Assembly (NCBI GenBank): GCA_038207565.1
Contig: JBBQZQ010000001.1
Span: 276,054 to 340,053 of the forward strand
Direction of reading: 5' to 3'
Length of the DNA stretch: 64,000 nucleotides
Origin: JALZAI01 sp038207565
GTDB taxonomy: Bacteria; Actinomycetota; Actinomycetes; Mycobacteriales; Jatrophihabitantaceae
In this document: in pieces, positions 53,575 to 62,442 of the stretch
Layout of the letters: the number at the start of each line of letters is the position of its first letter
Numbering within the stretch: the stretch's first letter is position 1
Notes under the pieces: generated by a model
Told to the model about the DNA's origin: nothing
Databases searched by the model: none
Seen by the model: the letters and a program-made list of their open reading frames with translations, nothing else
Position numbers and translations under genes: made by a program

Positions 53575-53616
53575 CTCATAACCCAGAGGTCGCAGGTTCA
53601 AATCCTGCCCCCGCTA
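53575..53616 (+). other. 3' half of tRNA-Met(CAU): attachment site
   Basis: Sequence runs from the anticodon loop CTCATAA through CCCAG (3' anticodon stem), the T arm GCAGG-TTCAAAT-CCTGC and the acceptor strand CCCCGCT plus A. The matching 5' half is missing: no CTGGG stem partner or AGCGGGG acceptor precedes it. This is the duplicated 3' end left when an element integrates into a tRNA gene. Confidence 0.85.
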
Positions 53617-53622
53617 CAACGA

Positions 53623-53649
53623 CGAAGGCCCCGGATTCCGGGGCCTTCG
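53623..53649 (+). terminator. 12-bp hairpin after tRNA fragment
   Basis: CGAAGGCCCCGG and CCGGGGCCTTCG with a 3-nt loop, the usual kind of terminator behind actinobacterial tRNA genes; it stays with the host-side tRNA end. Confidence 0.85.
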
Positions 53650-54027
53650 GTCATTTACAAGATTGTTATAGTTGATCTTGAAATGCCGAATGACCGTCAA
53701 ATGACCGTCAGCGCCGCGCCCATTCGGGCCTGCTCAGGCCGGTCCAGGCGATCCCCGCCGCTGCCTGGACGCGGTAAGGACGTCGCCTTGTCGGCCAGTC
53801 AAAGCTGACTCGGATCCCACCAGAGGCCACGGAGACAGCGCGCTTAGCCGTCGATCTGCGCGTCATCGTGTGCGACGGTAAACCGCTCGTATCGATCTGT
53901 CAGGTCGCCGTCGGGTTCTCGCTCATAGCCGAGAGTGGTGCGTCTCAGGGCTCGGTTCTCGATCGTGTCGCGTCGGACGATGTCGGGGTGTTCGCGACAG
54001 TCGGCCGGCCGAGGGAGATCGCGGACG
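53650..54027. other. Gap to the right of the attachment site
   Basis: No supported gene. A direct repeat AATGACCGTCA occurs twice near 53687-53709. A partial match to the dispersed repeat family (TTAGCCGTCGATCTGCGCG) lies near 53846. Confidence 0.4.
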
Positions 54028-55008
54028 TCAGGCTAGCAACGCCTCCAGCCGCGCGTAGGTCGGTTCCATGCCCTCGACCATGCCCGAGTCGAGCGCCTGA
54101 TCGCGCGCCTCGTGGTCCGGGTAGGTGTGCACCTGGGTGAGCAGCGTTCCTTGGTCGAGCGGGGTCAGCGTGATGACTTGGACCGTCTCGGGCCCGTCGT
54201 CGCCGAACATGCGCTCGGTGGTGACGAGCCGGTGTGGCGGCTGCACGTCGCGGAGTTCACCGCCGAACTCGAAGCCGTCAGTGCCGTCCTCGCGTGCCCA
54301 GCCGAAGCGGTATGTCTGGCCGACGGTCGTCGTCCAGTCGCACTTCGTCATGACCCAGCCGTCGGGACCGAGCAGCCACTGGCGCATGAGTTCCGGTTCG
54401 GTGTGGGCGCGCCAGACCTGCTCGACCGGGCCACGGATGACGCGGCTGATGCGGATCTGGGTGTCGCTGAGGACGTCGAGCGTGGTGCCGCGGCCGGCCG
54501 CGAACGACTGCAGGTCGGCGAGCACGTCGTCCATCTGTGCCATCGCGGAGCGCAGACCCTCCTCCATCCCCATCCCGAGCAGCTGGGCGAGGGCCTCGGC
54601 CGAAGGGAAGTGGGTGGTGGTCGTAACACGGGACCCGTCCGACGTCGATTCGAACCAGAAGCTCAAGGACATCGACGGCATGTCCGTGTTCGGCGTCCCA
54701 TCGGGAAGGGTGAAGCCGTCGCGGACCTCAAAGGACGCCACATCGCCCTCGGGCTCCTTGACCTCGACCCACTCCCAGTAGCCGCCGTGCGTCGACCCGT
54801 CCGGCCCGGTCATGACGTACGTGCTCACGCCGCCGGGGTAGGCGTCGTGTCGGGTGAAGGTCGCCGGGAACTGCGGCGGGCCCCAGAACTTCTCCAGTTG
54901 GCGCGGGTCGACGTAGGCGTCCCAGAGTCGGCGCAGCGGCACGGGGAAGTCGGCGACCACGGTCATGGTCAGGTTCTCGGGGTCCTTGGTGACGGAGGTG
55001 ATGGGCAT
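54028..55008 (-). CDS. Two-domain SRPBCC (AHSA1-like) protein
   Basis: 326 residues made of two START/AHSA1-type domains: residues ~10-165 (DFPVPLRRLWDAYVDPRQLE, then GGYWEWVEVKEPEGDVASFE) and ~178-326 (ISRVIRGPVEQVWRAHTEPE, DVQPPHRLVTTERMFGDDGP). Such proteins bind hydrophobic ligands in a deep pocket. It follows an ArsR gene by 11 bp, the common regulator/AHSA1 arrangement. Confidence 0.9.
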   Translation of the reverse strand: MPITSVTKDPENLTMTVVADFPVPLRRLWDAYVDPRQLEKFWGPPQFPATFTRHDAYPGGVSTYVMTGPDGSTHGGYWEWVEVKEPEGDVASFEVRDGFTLPDGTPNTDMPSMSLSFWFESTSDGSRVTTTTHFPSAEALAQLLGMGMEEGLRSAMAQMDDVLADLQSFAAGRGTTLDVLSDTQIRISRVIRGPVEQVWRAHTEPELMRQWLLGPDGWVMTKCDWTTTVGQTYRFGWAREDGTDGFEFGGELRDVQPPHRLVTTERMFGDDGPETVQVITLTPLDQGTLLTQVHTYPDHEARDQALDSGMVEGMEPTYARLEALLA

Positions 55009-55019
55009 GGTTAGTCCTT

Positions 55020-55358
55020 TCAGGAGTCGTCGGCGAGAAGCGCGTCGAGGCGGTCGACGCGCGCCCGCCAGAGTTGTTCATAGGAGTCGAGCAGCGCCTG
55101 GGCGCGCTGGATCTGGGCCGGGTTGCCGCGGACGATGCGCTCGCGGCCGCGTGAGTGCTTGGTCACGAGCTCGGCCCCTTCCAACACCGCGACGTGCTTC
55201 TGCACCGCCGCCCAACTCATCGCGTAGTGGTCGGCGAGTTCAGACACGGTCGCCTCGGCGAGCAACGTGCGGCGCACGATGTCGCGTCGGGTGGCGTCGC
55301 CGAGCGCCCGGAACAGTCGGTCGATCTCAGCGTTGCTCAGTGCAGGTAATACAACCAT
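55020..55358 (-). CDS. ArsR-family repressor of the SRPBCC operon
   Basis: 112 residues. Winged helix DRLFRALGDATRRDIVRRTL, recognition helix SWAAVQKHVAVLEGAELVTK and wing SRGRERIVRGNP, of the SdpR-like ArsR subgroup that lacks metal sites. Its start codon lies in a perfect palindrome, so autorepression is likely. Confidence 0.92.
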   Translation of the reverse strand: MVVLPALSNAEIDRLFRALGDATRRDIVRRTLLAEATVSELADHYAMSWAAVQKHVAVLEGAELVTKHSRGRERIVRGNPAQIQRAQALLDSYEQLWRARVDRLDALLADDS

Positions 55359-55367
55359 TTGGTTGTA
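55350..55367. promoter_or_regulatory. Palindromic operator over the ArsR start codon
   Basis: TACAACCA and TGGTTGTA flank 2 bp, perfect 8-bp arms at 55350-55357 and 55360-55367. The repressor's ATG (55358-55356) is inside it, as if the transcript were leaderless or nearly so. Similar AACCA-TT-TGGTT sites are known for ArsR regulators of AHSA1 genes. Confidence 0.82.
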
Positions 55368-55876
55368 CGCTAGCAGCGCTCACCGGAGCCCGCAAGCCGC
55401 GACTACACCTTCACGCCTATCCGCGGGTCGTCCTCGTGTGAGCGCGGCCGGCCAGCACCGGACACGACAGGGGTCGCACAGGCTAACGGTGACGTAGTGC
55501 CTCCACGCGTCGAAGCAGGTCGAAGCATTCGTCAGCGCCCGAAACCGCGCGCGCCAGCCTCTCCTGAGTGGTGGTTGCCCGCACTGGGTACGGATGAAGT
55601 CGTACTACCCGAGAGAGACTCTCGCTCGATCGCTCGGCTATGAAGTTTGGAGTCAGAGGCACGACTCAGTGCTCGCAGACGCCCGACAACCGTCGCCACG
55701 ATGCTCTCGCAAATCCCAGTGGGCGGACGTCCTGGAACCGTCTGAATGAACGCTGTGGGCGGACGCTGCTTCGGCTCGTAGCGTCCGTGGGGAACAACGG
55801 GCTGGATTCCCGAACCGTCTGCCGACCTCGTGGCCTGGCTTGTTAACGAGGTGTCGGCCGTTGCGTCTCAACCGCG
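55368..55876. other. Gap between ArsR operator and IS110 remnant
   Basis: No gene seen. The ArsR promoter lies at its left; the right may hold unrecognisable insertion-sequence remains. Confidence 0.4.
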
Positions 55877-56631
55877 GTGTGGCTCATTAGTCTGCTCGCC
55901 GCGGGTGAACGGGTGCTCGACGTGCAACCCAAGCTCGCCGCCCGGGTACGGCTGCTCAACAGTGGGCAGGTCAACAAGAACGACCCGAACGATGCCCGCT
56001 CGGTCGCTGTCGCGGCGCTGCGCGCTCGCGAGTTGTCCGAGCTCACCGCCGAGGACCACACCGAGGTGATGCGGGTCTGGTCGCGCCGCTTCCACGACCT
56101 GGGCAGGTTGCGGACCCAGCTGCTGTGTCGGCTGCACGCACTGCTGTGCGACCTGGCCCGCGAACTGATCACCGACCTGCAACGCATCGATGCCCAACGC
56201 CGCGACGCCCGCCGCCGCACCGCCCGGGCAGTCGCTGCCTCCGGCACCACGATCACCGACATCCGCGGGGTCGGATCGATCATTGCCGGCGCGGTGCTCG
56301 GCTACGTCCGCGACATTCACCGCTTCGCCGACCGCGACCACTTCGCCTGCTATAACGGCGCCGCACCGATCGAAGTCTCCTGCGGCAACCGGAAGGTCTA
56401 CCGACTCTCCCGCCGCGGGAATCGGCAACTCAACCACGCCATCCACATGGCCGCGGTCTCCCAGATCCGCTACCGCGCACCGAGGGCCGCACCTACTACG
56501 ACAAGAAGATCGCCGAAGGCATGAACGGCAAGAGCGCGCTCCGCGCCCTGAAACGCAAGATCAGCGATGCCCTCCACGCGCGCATTCGCATCGACGCACA
56601 GCGCCAGTCAGCCCAGGGCCCTGGAGGGTAA
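55877..56631 (+). pseudogene. IS110 remnant related to copy B
   Basis: Begins inside the transposase (AGERVLDVQPKLAARVRLLN; NKNDPNDARSVAVAAL), lacks the N-terminal catalytic Asp, has an internal deletion (HALLCDLA joins directly to RELITDLQRID), and shifts frame after AAVSQIRYR: the other frame continues GRTYYDKKIAEGMNGKSALR and ALKRKISDALHARIRI to 56631. Clear sequence kinship with the copy at 48103. Confidence 0.85.
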
Positions 56632-56883
56632 TCGGGGAGCGCCTCTGCATCCAGCGCGGCCGGCTCACACCCCGCAACGCCAACTCTTCGGACAAGCCAC
56701 TCCCGGGCCGCCGACAAGCCTAATCCCGACACCGCAGACCGCGACCCCCTGCGCAGGCCAACCCACCGACCCCCTTGACACAAACAGGTTTCGATAGGCG
56801 CGGCTCAACGGCAAGGTTGATCTTCACGCGGCATAAGCAGATCGATCAATAGGGTCTATGCGGAGTGGTTGCGAGGTCGCTAC
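56632..56883. other. Gap, no gene seen
   Basis: Right flank of the IS110 remnant; no coding sequence recognised. Confidence 0.35.
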
Positions 56884-57105
56884 TCATTTCGCGAGGTCCG
56901 CGATGAGCTTGTCCAGCGCCTGGTGCCAGGTCATCGACGCGGTGATGTAGCTCGTCCTGCCTCCGGCGGTCACTGTCCACGCTTCCGTGCCAAGCCGGTA
57001 GGGATCATTCTGGCCGAGCGGCTCAATGCGGATCTCCAGCCGAGGGTCCTTCTGGTCCACAGCCTCGCGGGCCAAATCTGCGACGTCGGCGTCATGAAGA
57101 CTCAT
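56884..57105 (-). CDS. Small conserved-looking protein, unknown
   Basis: 73 residues (MSLHDADVADLAREAVDQKD ... EAWTVTAGGRTSYITASMTW HQALDKLIADLAK). Helix-strand pattern and GGCGGA upstream of the ATG suggest a real gene; no family assigned. Isolated. Confidence 0.5.
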   Translation of the reverse strand: MSLHDADVADLAREAVDQKDPRLEIRIEPLGQNDPYRLGTEAWTVTAGGRTSYITASMTWHQALDKLIADLAK

Positions 57106-57312
57106 TCCGCCATCTCACCACTACCCGCGCCCGAGGTCGTCCTTGGCCAGGACGCCACTGACATGGTCGTCGCCTCCAACGCCGGCACCGCAACACGTGC
57201 GCCGCCGCCTTCAGATCCAGCGACGTGCGGGGCAGAGAGCGACCAGCGACGACGCGCACCGCACCGTCTGCGCGCTGACGTTTGCTCGGACGGCCGAGTA
57301 GGGTCTCGCGAG

Positions 57313-57639
57313 ATGAGTCTGTATGCGCTGAACCTGTTCGACGTCGCCGACAACGAGGACTACCTCGCGTACTCGCGGCGATCGCCAGAAGCGGTCGCGC
57401 GCCACGGCGGCAGTGTCGTCGCGCTCGGCAGGCACGCACGACACTCTGCGCAGGTTGGCGATACGGACCCTCGGCAAGCACTCGTCCTCGTGGAGTGGCG
57501 CGACCGTGAAGCCTTCGACGGGTTCCTGGCCGATCCCGAGCTCGCCGAACTACACCCCCTTCGGAAGAACGGCACCAGCAGATACATCTGGTGGATGTTC
57601 GACCGCATCGACGATCTGCGACCGCTGCTTCGGAGCTGA
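57313..57639 (+). CDS. DUF1330-like protein
   Basis: 108 residues, MSLYALNLFDVADNEDYLAY, RRSPEAVARHGGSVVALGRH and ALVLVEWRDREAFDGFLADP. This is a ferredoxin-like (dimeric alpha-beta barrel) DUF1330 pattern. The longer upstream frame is not credible. Function unknown. Confidence 0.75.
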   Translation: MSLYALNLFDVADNEDYLAYSRRSPEAVARHGGSVVALGRHARHSAQVGDTDPRQALVLVEWRDREAFDGFLADPELAELHPLRKNGTSRYIWWMFDRIDDLRPLLRS

Positions 57640-57906
57640 CGCTCCGGAGCGACAAGCACGCGCCGAGCCGTCTGCGCGGTTGGGGCGCTCGCCCTCGCCA
57701 TCGCATATGGATCGTTCTGATCAAACGACCGGATCTGCCAATGAGCGGAAAAGTTGGTCGGTGTAGCGCGACTGGGCCTCGGGCGGGATTTGAGTCGTGC
57801 GGCAGAACGGATGGCCAGCCTTTCGTACGCACGGCCGCCGTGGTTGCCGGGGTTCTCGCTACGTGCTAATCGGCGAAAACGGCCCGATGCGTGGTGGTAA
57901 TTTGCC
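57640..57906. other. Gap with one copy of a 21-bp repeat
   Basis: No gene. A 21-bp sequence at 57719-57739 recurs exactly at 59074-59094. Confidence 0.5.
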
Positions 57907-58866
57907 GTGATGAGCCAGCCACCGGAGTCGTACTTCGACACCTCCACCTGGGATCCGCGCGATGTCGTCTCCGGAGGGTCGCGGATGGTGCCGATCAGCA
58001 CGCCCAGCGGCGAGTTTCGTGTCTGGACCAAGCGGGTCGGCAGCAACCCCGACCTCAAGGTGCTTCTTCTGCATGGGGGGCCTGGGGCGACCGATGAGCT
58101 CTACGAGTGCTTCGACGCCCGATTCCCGCGCGCCGGCATCGAGTACTACTACTACGACCAGCTCGGGTCCCTCCGCAGCGACCAGCCCGACGACCCGTCG
58201 CTGTGGGACCTCGCGCGATTCGTTGACGAGGTCGAGCAGGTCCGTCAGGCGCTGGGTCTGAACAGCAGCAACTTTGTGCTCCTTGGACAATCGTGGGGTG
58301 GGCTGCTCGCGCTGGAATACGCCGCTCACCACCAGCAGCACCTCAAGGGGCTGGTGATCTCCAACATGATGTCGAGCTCGCAGCTCTACAACGCTTATGC
58401 CCACGACGTCATGATGCCCGCGATGAACCAGACGGCGCTTGAGGAAATCAAGCGGTTCGAGGTCGAAGGGACCACCGACGACCCGCGCTACGAGCAGTTG
58501 CTCATGGAGCACCATTACGTCCTCCATGTCTGCCGGATGCCGCTCGAGGACTGGCCCGACCCGGTCACTCGATCGCTCGCCCATATCAATCCTGCGATCT
58601 ACGTGCCGATGCAGGGTCCGAGCGAACTTGGCCTGAGCGGCACCCTCGAGACTTGGGACCGCTCCAGCGATCTCCAGCACATCGACGTGCCGACGCTCGT
58701 CATCGGCGCGGCCCACGACACGATGGACCCCCAGCACATGCGCTGGATGTCTGAGCAGTTGCCGCGGGGCCGATACCTGCACTGCCCCAAGGGCAGCCAC
58801 CTCTCGCAGTTTGACGACCCCGAGCACTACTTTCCCGGCTTGATCGACTTCCTGCAGTCTCTCTGA
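57907..58866 (+). CDS. Proline iminopeptidase-type alpha/beta hydrolase
   Basis: About 319 residues. LLLHGGPGATDELYECFDAR gives the HGGPG oxyanion loop, LGQSWGGLLALEYA the nucleophile Ser, VIGAAHDTMDP the Asp and PKGSHLSQFDD the His. YYYYDQLGSLRSDQP fits the family's DQ-x-G-x-G-x-S region, though altered. Start is GTG 57907 or ATG 57910. Cytosolic; removes N-terminal prolines or related residues. Confidence 0.9.
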   Translation: MMSQPPESYFDTSTWDPRDVVSGGSRMVPISTPSGEFRVWTKRVGSNPDLKVLLLHGGPGATDELYECFDARFPRAGIEYYYYDQLGSLRSDQPDDPSLWDLARFVDEVEQVRQALGLNSSNFVLLGQSWGGLLALEYAAHHQQHLKGLVISNMMSSSQLYNAYAHDVMMPAMNQTALEEIKRFEVEGTTDDPRYEQLLMEHHYVLHVCRMPLEDWPDPVTRSLAHINPAIYVPMQGPSELGLSGTLETWDRSSDLQHIDVPTLVIGAAHDTMDPQHMRWMSEQLPRGRYLHCPKGSHLSQFDDPEHYFPGLIDFLQSL

Positions 58867-59389
58867 GTCGCGGTTTCAGCGTCGACAGACACCCAGAAAG
58901 TCCTCGACGACGCCTCTTCCTCTGCAGTCATAAACCTCTGTGCCAGCATGTAAGACATCAGCCCCACGTCCGCACATGCCGCGCTGAGTGCGCCCCAAAC
59001 CGTCGATAGACACGCCTGCTGGTGGGGCGGGGCACCGTGCAGATGGATCTGGTTGTGGTCGCGACGTATCCAAGATCAAACGACCGGATCTGCCGATGAC
59101 GGTGCGACAAGAGTGAGTGCCCACGCGGCATTGACCTTGGATCGTGATGATCGCGGTCATGTCCACCCCAGGCGCTACAGCGAGCGAGGTTCTCCGATGA
59201 CGTTTGTTCGCGCTGAAATGACGGACGCCGGTCCCGTCGTGTACGCCGATTGGTACATCACGAACCCAGGGCGGGCTATCAGGACCGATCGCGACTACCC
59301 CGGACTGCTTAACGGTGACTTGAGCTGCTGCTGCTGTCATCGCGAGTTGCAGTGGCATACGCATCGGACAACGGAGATCGGGATGGGCG
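58867..59389. other. Gap with second copy of the 21-bp repeat
   Basis: No supported gene. A frame from 59197 (MTFVRAEMTDAGPVVYADWY) has a short protein-like stretch but no family. Confidence 0.4.
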
Positions 59390-59740
59390 TTGAAAGTCAT
59401 CCGCCGCGTTTACGACAGGGGCTCGTTCGCCGATCAGGACCACTGCTTGGACGAGTTGGCGGTGACCTCGCGGGATCGGTCGGTGGACTTCTTGCTGGCG
59501 GCGATGGGGTCACCAGACCGCATCTTCGAGATCAAAGACGGGGTGGCCCGCGCGGGTACGACCGCATGGATCGCGTCGCATGATGCCTTCAACATGTTCC
59601 AGCGAAAGCGTGCAGAAGTCGCGGCTGAGTCCGGTGATGTGCGAAGCATGCTGAGCCGTGCTTTTGAACAGGTGATCTACGCGGGGCTGGACGGTGTCGC
59701 TCGGCCAGCCGTCTGCGCACCTCAATCGACGGGCAGTTGA
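59390..59740 (+). CDS. Unknown protein, first of a coupled pair
   Basis: 116 codons from a TTG at 59390: KVIRRVYDRGSFADQDHCLD, VDFLLAAMGSPDRIFEIKDG and FNMFQRKRAEVAAESGDVRS. Composition looks protein-like, but no family recognised and no clear ribosome site. Overlaps the next gene by 4 bp (TTGA). Confidence 0.45.
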   Translation: MKVIRRVYDRGSFADQDHCLDELAVTSRDRSVDFLLAAMGSPDRIFEIKDGVARAGTTAWIASHDAFNMFQRKRAEVAAESGDVRSMLSRAFEQVIYAGLDGVARPAVCAPQSTGS

Positions 59741-60045
59741 AGTACGCGCAGAACGCCAGGGTCTACGGCGGGAACCGCCCGCAGTCAGTGCCAAGCGGGC
59801 ACTGGACGCCGGCGCAGTTCGGTACGGCAGCCGAGGGCGCGTACGAGGTTTCGATGTTCGGTAGCGCGGACGCGCCGATCCTGGCGTTGTATTTCACGTT
59901 GGGCGGTTTCGGCGCCCTGGTGGCCCCGTTGCACGCCGAGTCACGTCTGATCACAATACGATCCTCAACGCAGGAGGAGTTCCGTCGACGAGCGCAAGTA
60001 ATTTTTGGCGTGCAGGTCGACCTCGGCATTACGTACTCGTCGTAA
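59737..60045 (+). CDS. Unknown protein, second of a coupled pair
   Basis: 102 codons from a TTG: KYAQNARVYGGNRPQSVPSG, ILALYFTLGGFGALVAPLHA and SSTQEEFRRRAQVIFGVQVD. One hydrophobic segment in the middle. No family recognised. Coupled to the gene before. Confidence 0.45.
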   Translation: MKYAQNARVYGGNRPQSVPSGHWTPAQFGTAAEGAYEVSMFGSADAPILALYFTLGGFGALVAPLHAESRLITIRSSTQEEFRRRAQVIFGVQVDLGITYSS

Positions 60046-60396
60046 ATCGCCAACGCCGGGCTCGTTCAGCGGAAGTTTTAGCCCCAGACTTACGCCTTAG
60101 TTTCGCGCGCTCATCAGTCAAGTGCGCGCCTACCCGTCTGATCTCGCGCACATCGACTGCGGCTAACCGCCGCGCAGATCGGACTGTATGTGCGCGGCTG
60201 CAGGGAGGGTCGGTGCCGCTGCTGCATGCGACTGCACGTGTACTGGCGAAGGGTGCGCAGTTTGGCCGTCTGATCGGTGCGAAGCGCCCTCGTTTGCTCT
60301 CACGCGGTCACGATTCTTTAGCCGCCGTGTCGAAATTGCTTCGCCCCGATCGACGAGTAACTGACAGACCAAGCTCTGGACAGAAGGGTTGAGCAG
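60046..60396. other. Gap holding dispersed repeat element B
   Basis: No gene. Element B lies at about 60132-60195. Confidence 0.5.
60132..60195. repeat. Dispersed imperfect palindromic repeat, element B
   Basis: TACCCGTCTGATCTCGCGCA at the left and GCGCAGATCGGACTGTATGT at the right; the inner arms GATCTCGCGC and GCGCAGATC nearly pair. Confidence 0.65.
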
Positions 60397-60921
60397 ATGG
60401 AGATCATCAATTTGGGCGACGCGGACGGGTTGCCACCGGTCGACTGGCCTGACGTCGTCGCGAAGCTCGATGCGGGCTCTGCGCCGGCTCCCGACGCGCT
60501 GAACGCTCGAACCACGTGGCTATCCACCGTCAACGAGGACGGCAGCCCCCATGTGACCGCCGTCGGCGCACTGTGGATGGAGGGCGCCTTCTGGTTCCAG
60601 ACCGGCGCGCGCACGCGTAAGCACCGCAATGTCGCACGCGATCCGCGGTGTGCGCTGTCGCTGTCCATCCGCGACGCAGACGTCGTGGTCGAGGGGCACG
60701 CGGCGAAGGTGACCGAGTCGACCGCACTAGCGCGCATCGCCAAGGCGTGGGCGGACGACGGTTGGCCGGCCGAACCCGATGCGAGCGGGTCCGGCATCTG
60801 TGCCCCGTTCAACGCGCCATCGCAGGGACCGCCCCCTTGGGACGTGTATCGCATCGAGGCACGCTCGGCGACTGTGGTGTCATCGGCGGAGCCAGGCGGC
60901 CTGACCCGCTTCCGTTTCTGA
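60397..60921 (+). CDS. Pyridoxamine 5'-phosphate oxidase-like flavoprotein
   Basis: 174 residues of the PNPOx-like split-barrel fold: RTTWLSTVNEDGSPHVTAVG, GAFWFQTGARTRKHRNVARD and CALSLSIRDADVVVEGHAAK. Binds FMN or F420 as a dimer; substrate unknown. ATG at 60397 follows GAACAGAAGGG. Confidence 0.9.
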   Translation: MEIINLGDADGLPPVDWPDVVAKLDAGSAPAPDALNARTTWLSTVNEDGSPHVTAVGALWMEGAFWFQTGARTRKHRNVARDPRCALSLSIRDADVVVEGHAAKVTESTALARIAKAWADDGWPAEPDASGSGICAPFNAPSQGPPPWDVYRIEARSATVVSSAEPGGLTRFRF

Positions 60922-61242
60922 CCTTTACAACCCCCTGCGATCGCGCGAAACGCGAGCGTTCCGTCCGTGGTGCCGGCTGCAAGAGCCACGGCAGCGCGGC
61001 ACGGGCAGTGGAAGCGCACGATCACATTCGTCACGAGCGTCCTGACGCTCGTGCTGGGGAGCGGGACGGAGCGGCATCGAAGCCAGGCCCTGCACGATTC
61101 GCGGTCCACGTAACCGTCGATCTCGCGCACGTAAAGCGCACGCCGCCGTCGCGCAGATCGGACTGTCTGCATCTGCCGCGACCGCTTGGCACTGATCATC
61201 AGAACGGTGCGGACATGCCGATGAGCGCATGTCACATCGACA
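60922..61242. other. Gap holding dispersed repeat element C
   Basis: No gene. Element C lies at about 61111-61170. Confidence 0.5.
61111..61170. repeat. Dispersed imperfect palindromic repeat, element C
   Basis: TAACCGTCGATCTCGCGCAC at the left and GCGCAGATCGGACTGTCTGC at the right, same plan as elements A and B. Confidence 0.65.
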
Positions 61243-61554
61243 TCATGGGGCAACATCGGGCGAGAGCTCTTCGGGCCAGTTCATGTCTTCAAGCGTGATG
61301 TCGTACACGACCATTTCGGACCGGTGGGTCGCGGCAGCGAAGCCGAACGGTTCGACGTGGGCGATCGAGCGCGGACCGTATAGCCGGTGGATTCCGTGGC
61401 GTACTCCTTGATGGATCGCGGAGAAGACCAGTTCGTAGCCGACGATTGGCTCTGCCTGGTCGGTCAATTCCAGGCACGCGATCAACGCCTCCTCATCGGT
61501 GCCGCGAACAGTCACGATCTGGCCCAGCTCCGGCCCTCCCGTTCGGCAATTCAA
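61243..61554 (-). CDS. Unknown protein of about 100 residues
   Basis: 103 residues (VRGTDEEALIACLELTDQAE, GYELVFSAIHQGVRHGIHRL, HRSEMVVYDITLEDMNWPEE). Balanced composition suggests a real gene; no family recognised; start not certain. Confidence 0.5.
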   Translation of the reverse strand: MNCRTGGPELGQIVTVRGTDEEALIACLELTDQAEPIVGYELVFSAIHQGVRHGIHRLYGPRSIAHVEPFGFAAATHRSEMVVYDITLEDMNWPEELSPDVAP

Positions 61555-61713
61555 GCTCGCTGAGGTTGAATTGCCCCGGCGATCGTCTGCGGGCAGCCGC
61601 CGTGACGGGACCGCCTACGGGACGGCCTTGATCATTCGGCCGTTGGGGACGCTCCGGGCCGGCAGCGTTCTGTCGAGGTTCCTCGCATGAGAAGCACGAA
61701 AGGCAATTGCTGT

Positions 61714-62325
61714 TCAGCCGGCGTTGCCTCTGCGGTAACGGACATGGGTGGTTAGCGGTGAGTGGAGCACCTCGACGGGCTCGAAGCCGAAGGTCTCGAC
61801 GCCGTCGAACATGCGCTCGCCGCTGCCGAGTAGGACGGGTGCGATGTCGAGGGTGAGTTCATCGATCACGCCGGCGTTGAGTGCCTGTCGGACTGTGGAA
61901 GCGCCGCCGGCGATGTCCACGCCGTTGCCGTCGGCCGTTTCGAGCGCCTGCTCGTAGGCGGCGCCGAAGCCCCCGGTGACGAAGTGGAAGGTGGTCCCGC
62001 CCAGCATCTCGATCGGTTCGCGGGCGTGATGAGTGAGCACGAAGACCGGGGCGTGGTACGGCGGCTCGGATCCCCACCATCCGTCCCACGCCTCCTTCCA
62101 CTCACCGCGGATCGGCCCGAACATGTTTCGACCCATGACGTAGGCGCCGCGAGGGCGCATGAGCCATCCGGTGGCTGACTTGTCGGCTTCGGTGGCGCGC
62201 GGATCGCCGATATGCCAGCCGTGCAGCTCGCCGCCGCGCTTGCCCAGCGGATTGTCCCGACTCTGCTCGGGTCCGGCGACGAAGCCGTCGAGCGAGATAG
62301 ACATGTGGCAGGTCGTGTCGGACAT
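61714..62325 (-). CDS. Dihydrofolate-reductase-like (RibD C-terminal) protein
   Basis: 203 residues: CHMSISLDGFVAGPEQSRDN, GAYVMGRNMFGPIRGEWK, APVFVLTHHAREP, then DIAGGASTVRQALNAGVIDE and LTLDIAPVLLGSGERMFDGV. This is the actinobacterial RibD_C/DHFR-like family of NADPH-binding reductases; substrate unknown. GGAGAGG before ATG 62325 fixes the start. Confidence 0.92.
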   Translation of the reverse strand: MSDTTCHMSISLDGFVAGPEQSRDNPLGKRGGELHGWHIGDPRATEADKSATGWLMRPRGAYVMGRNMFGPIRGEWKEAWDGWWGSEPPYHAPVFVLTHHAREPIEMLGGTTFHFVTGGFGAAYEQALETADGNGVDIAGGASTVRQALNAGVIDELTLDIAPVLLGSGERMFDGVETFGFEPVEVLHSPLTTHVRYRRGNAG

Positions 62326-62442
62326 CAGCACCTCTCCGAAGCAGTCGCGGGTTGCGTTGCGCCCGTTGATAGCAGCTACATCCGACATCGGTGGTCAATG
62401 TCGCCAATAAGTTGAATGATCACAGTGCCGGATGGGATCCCG

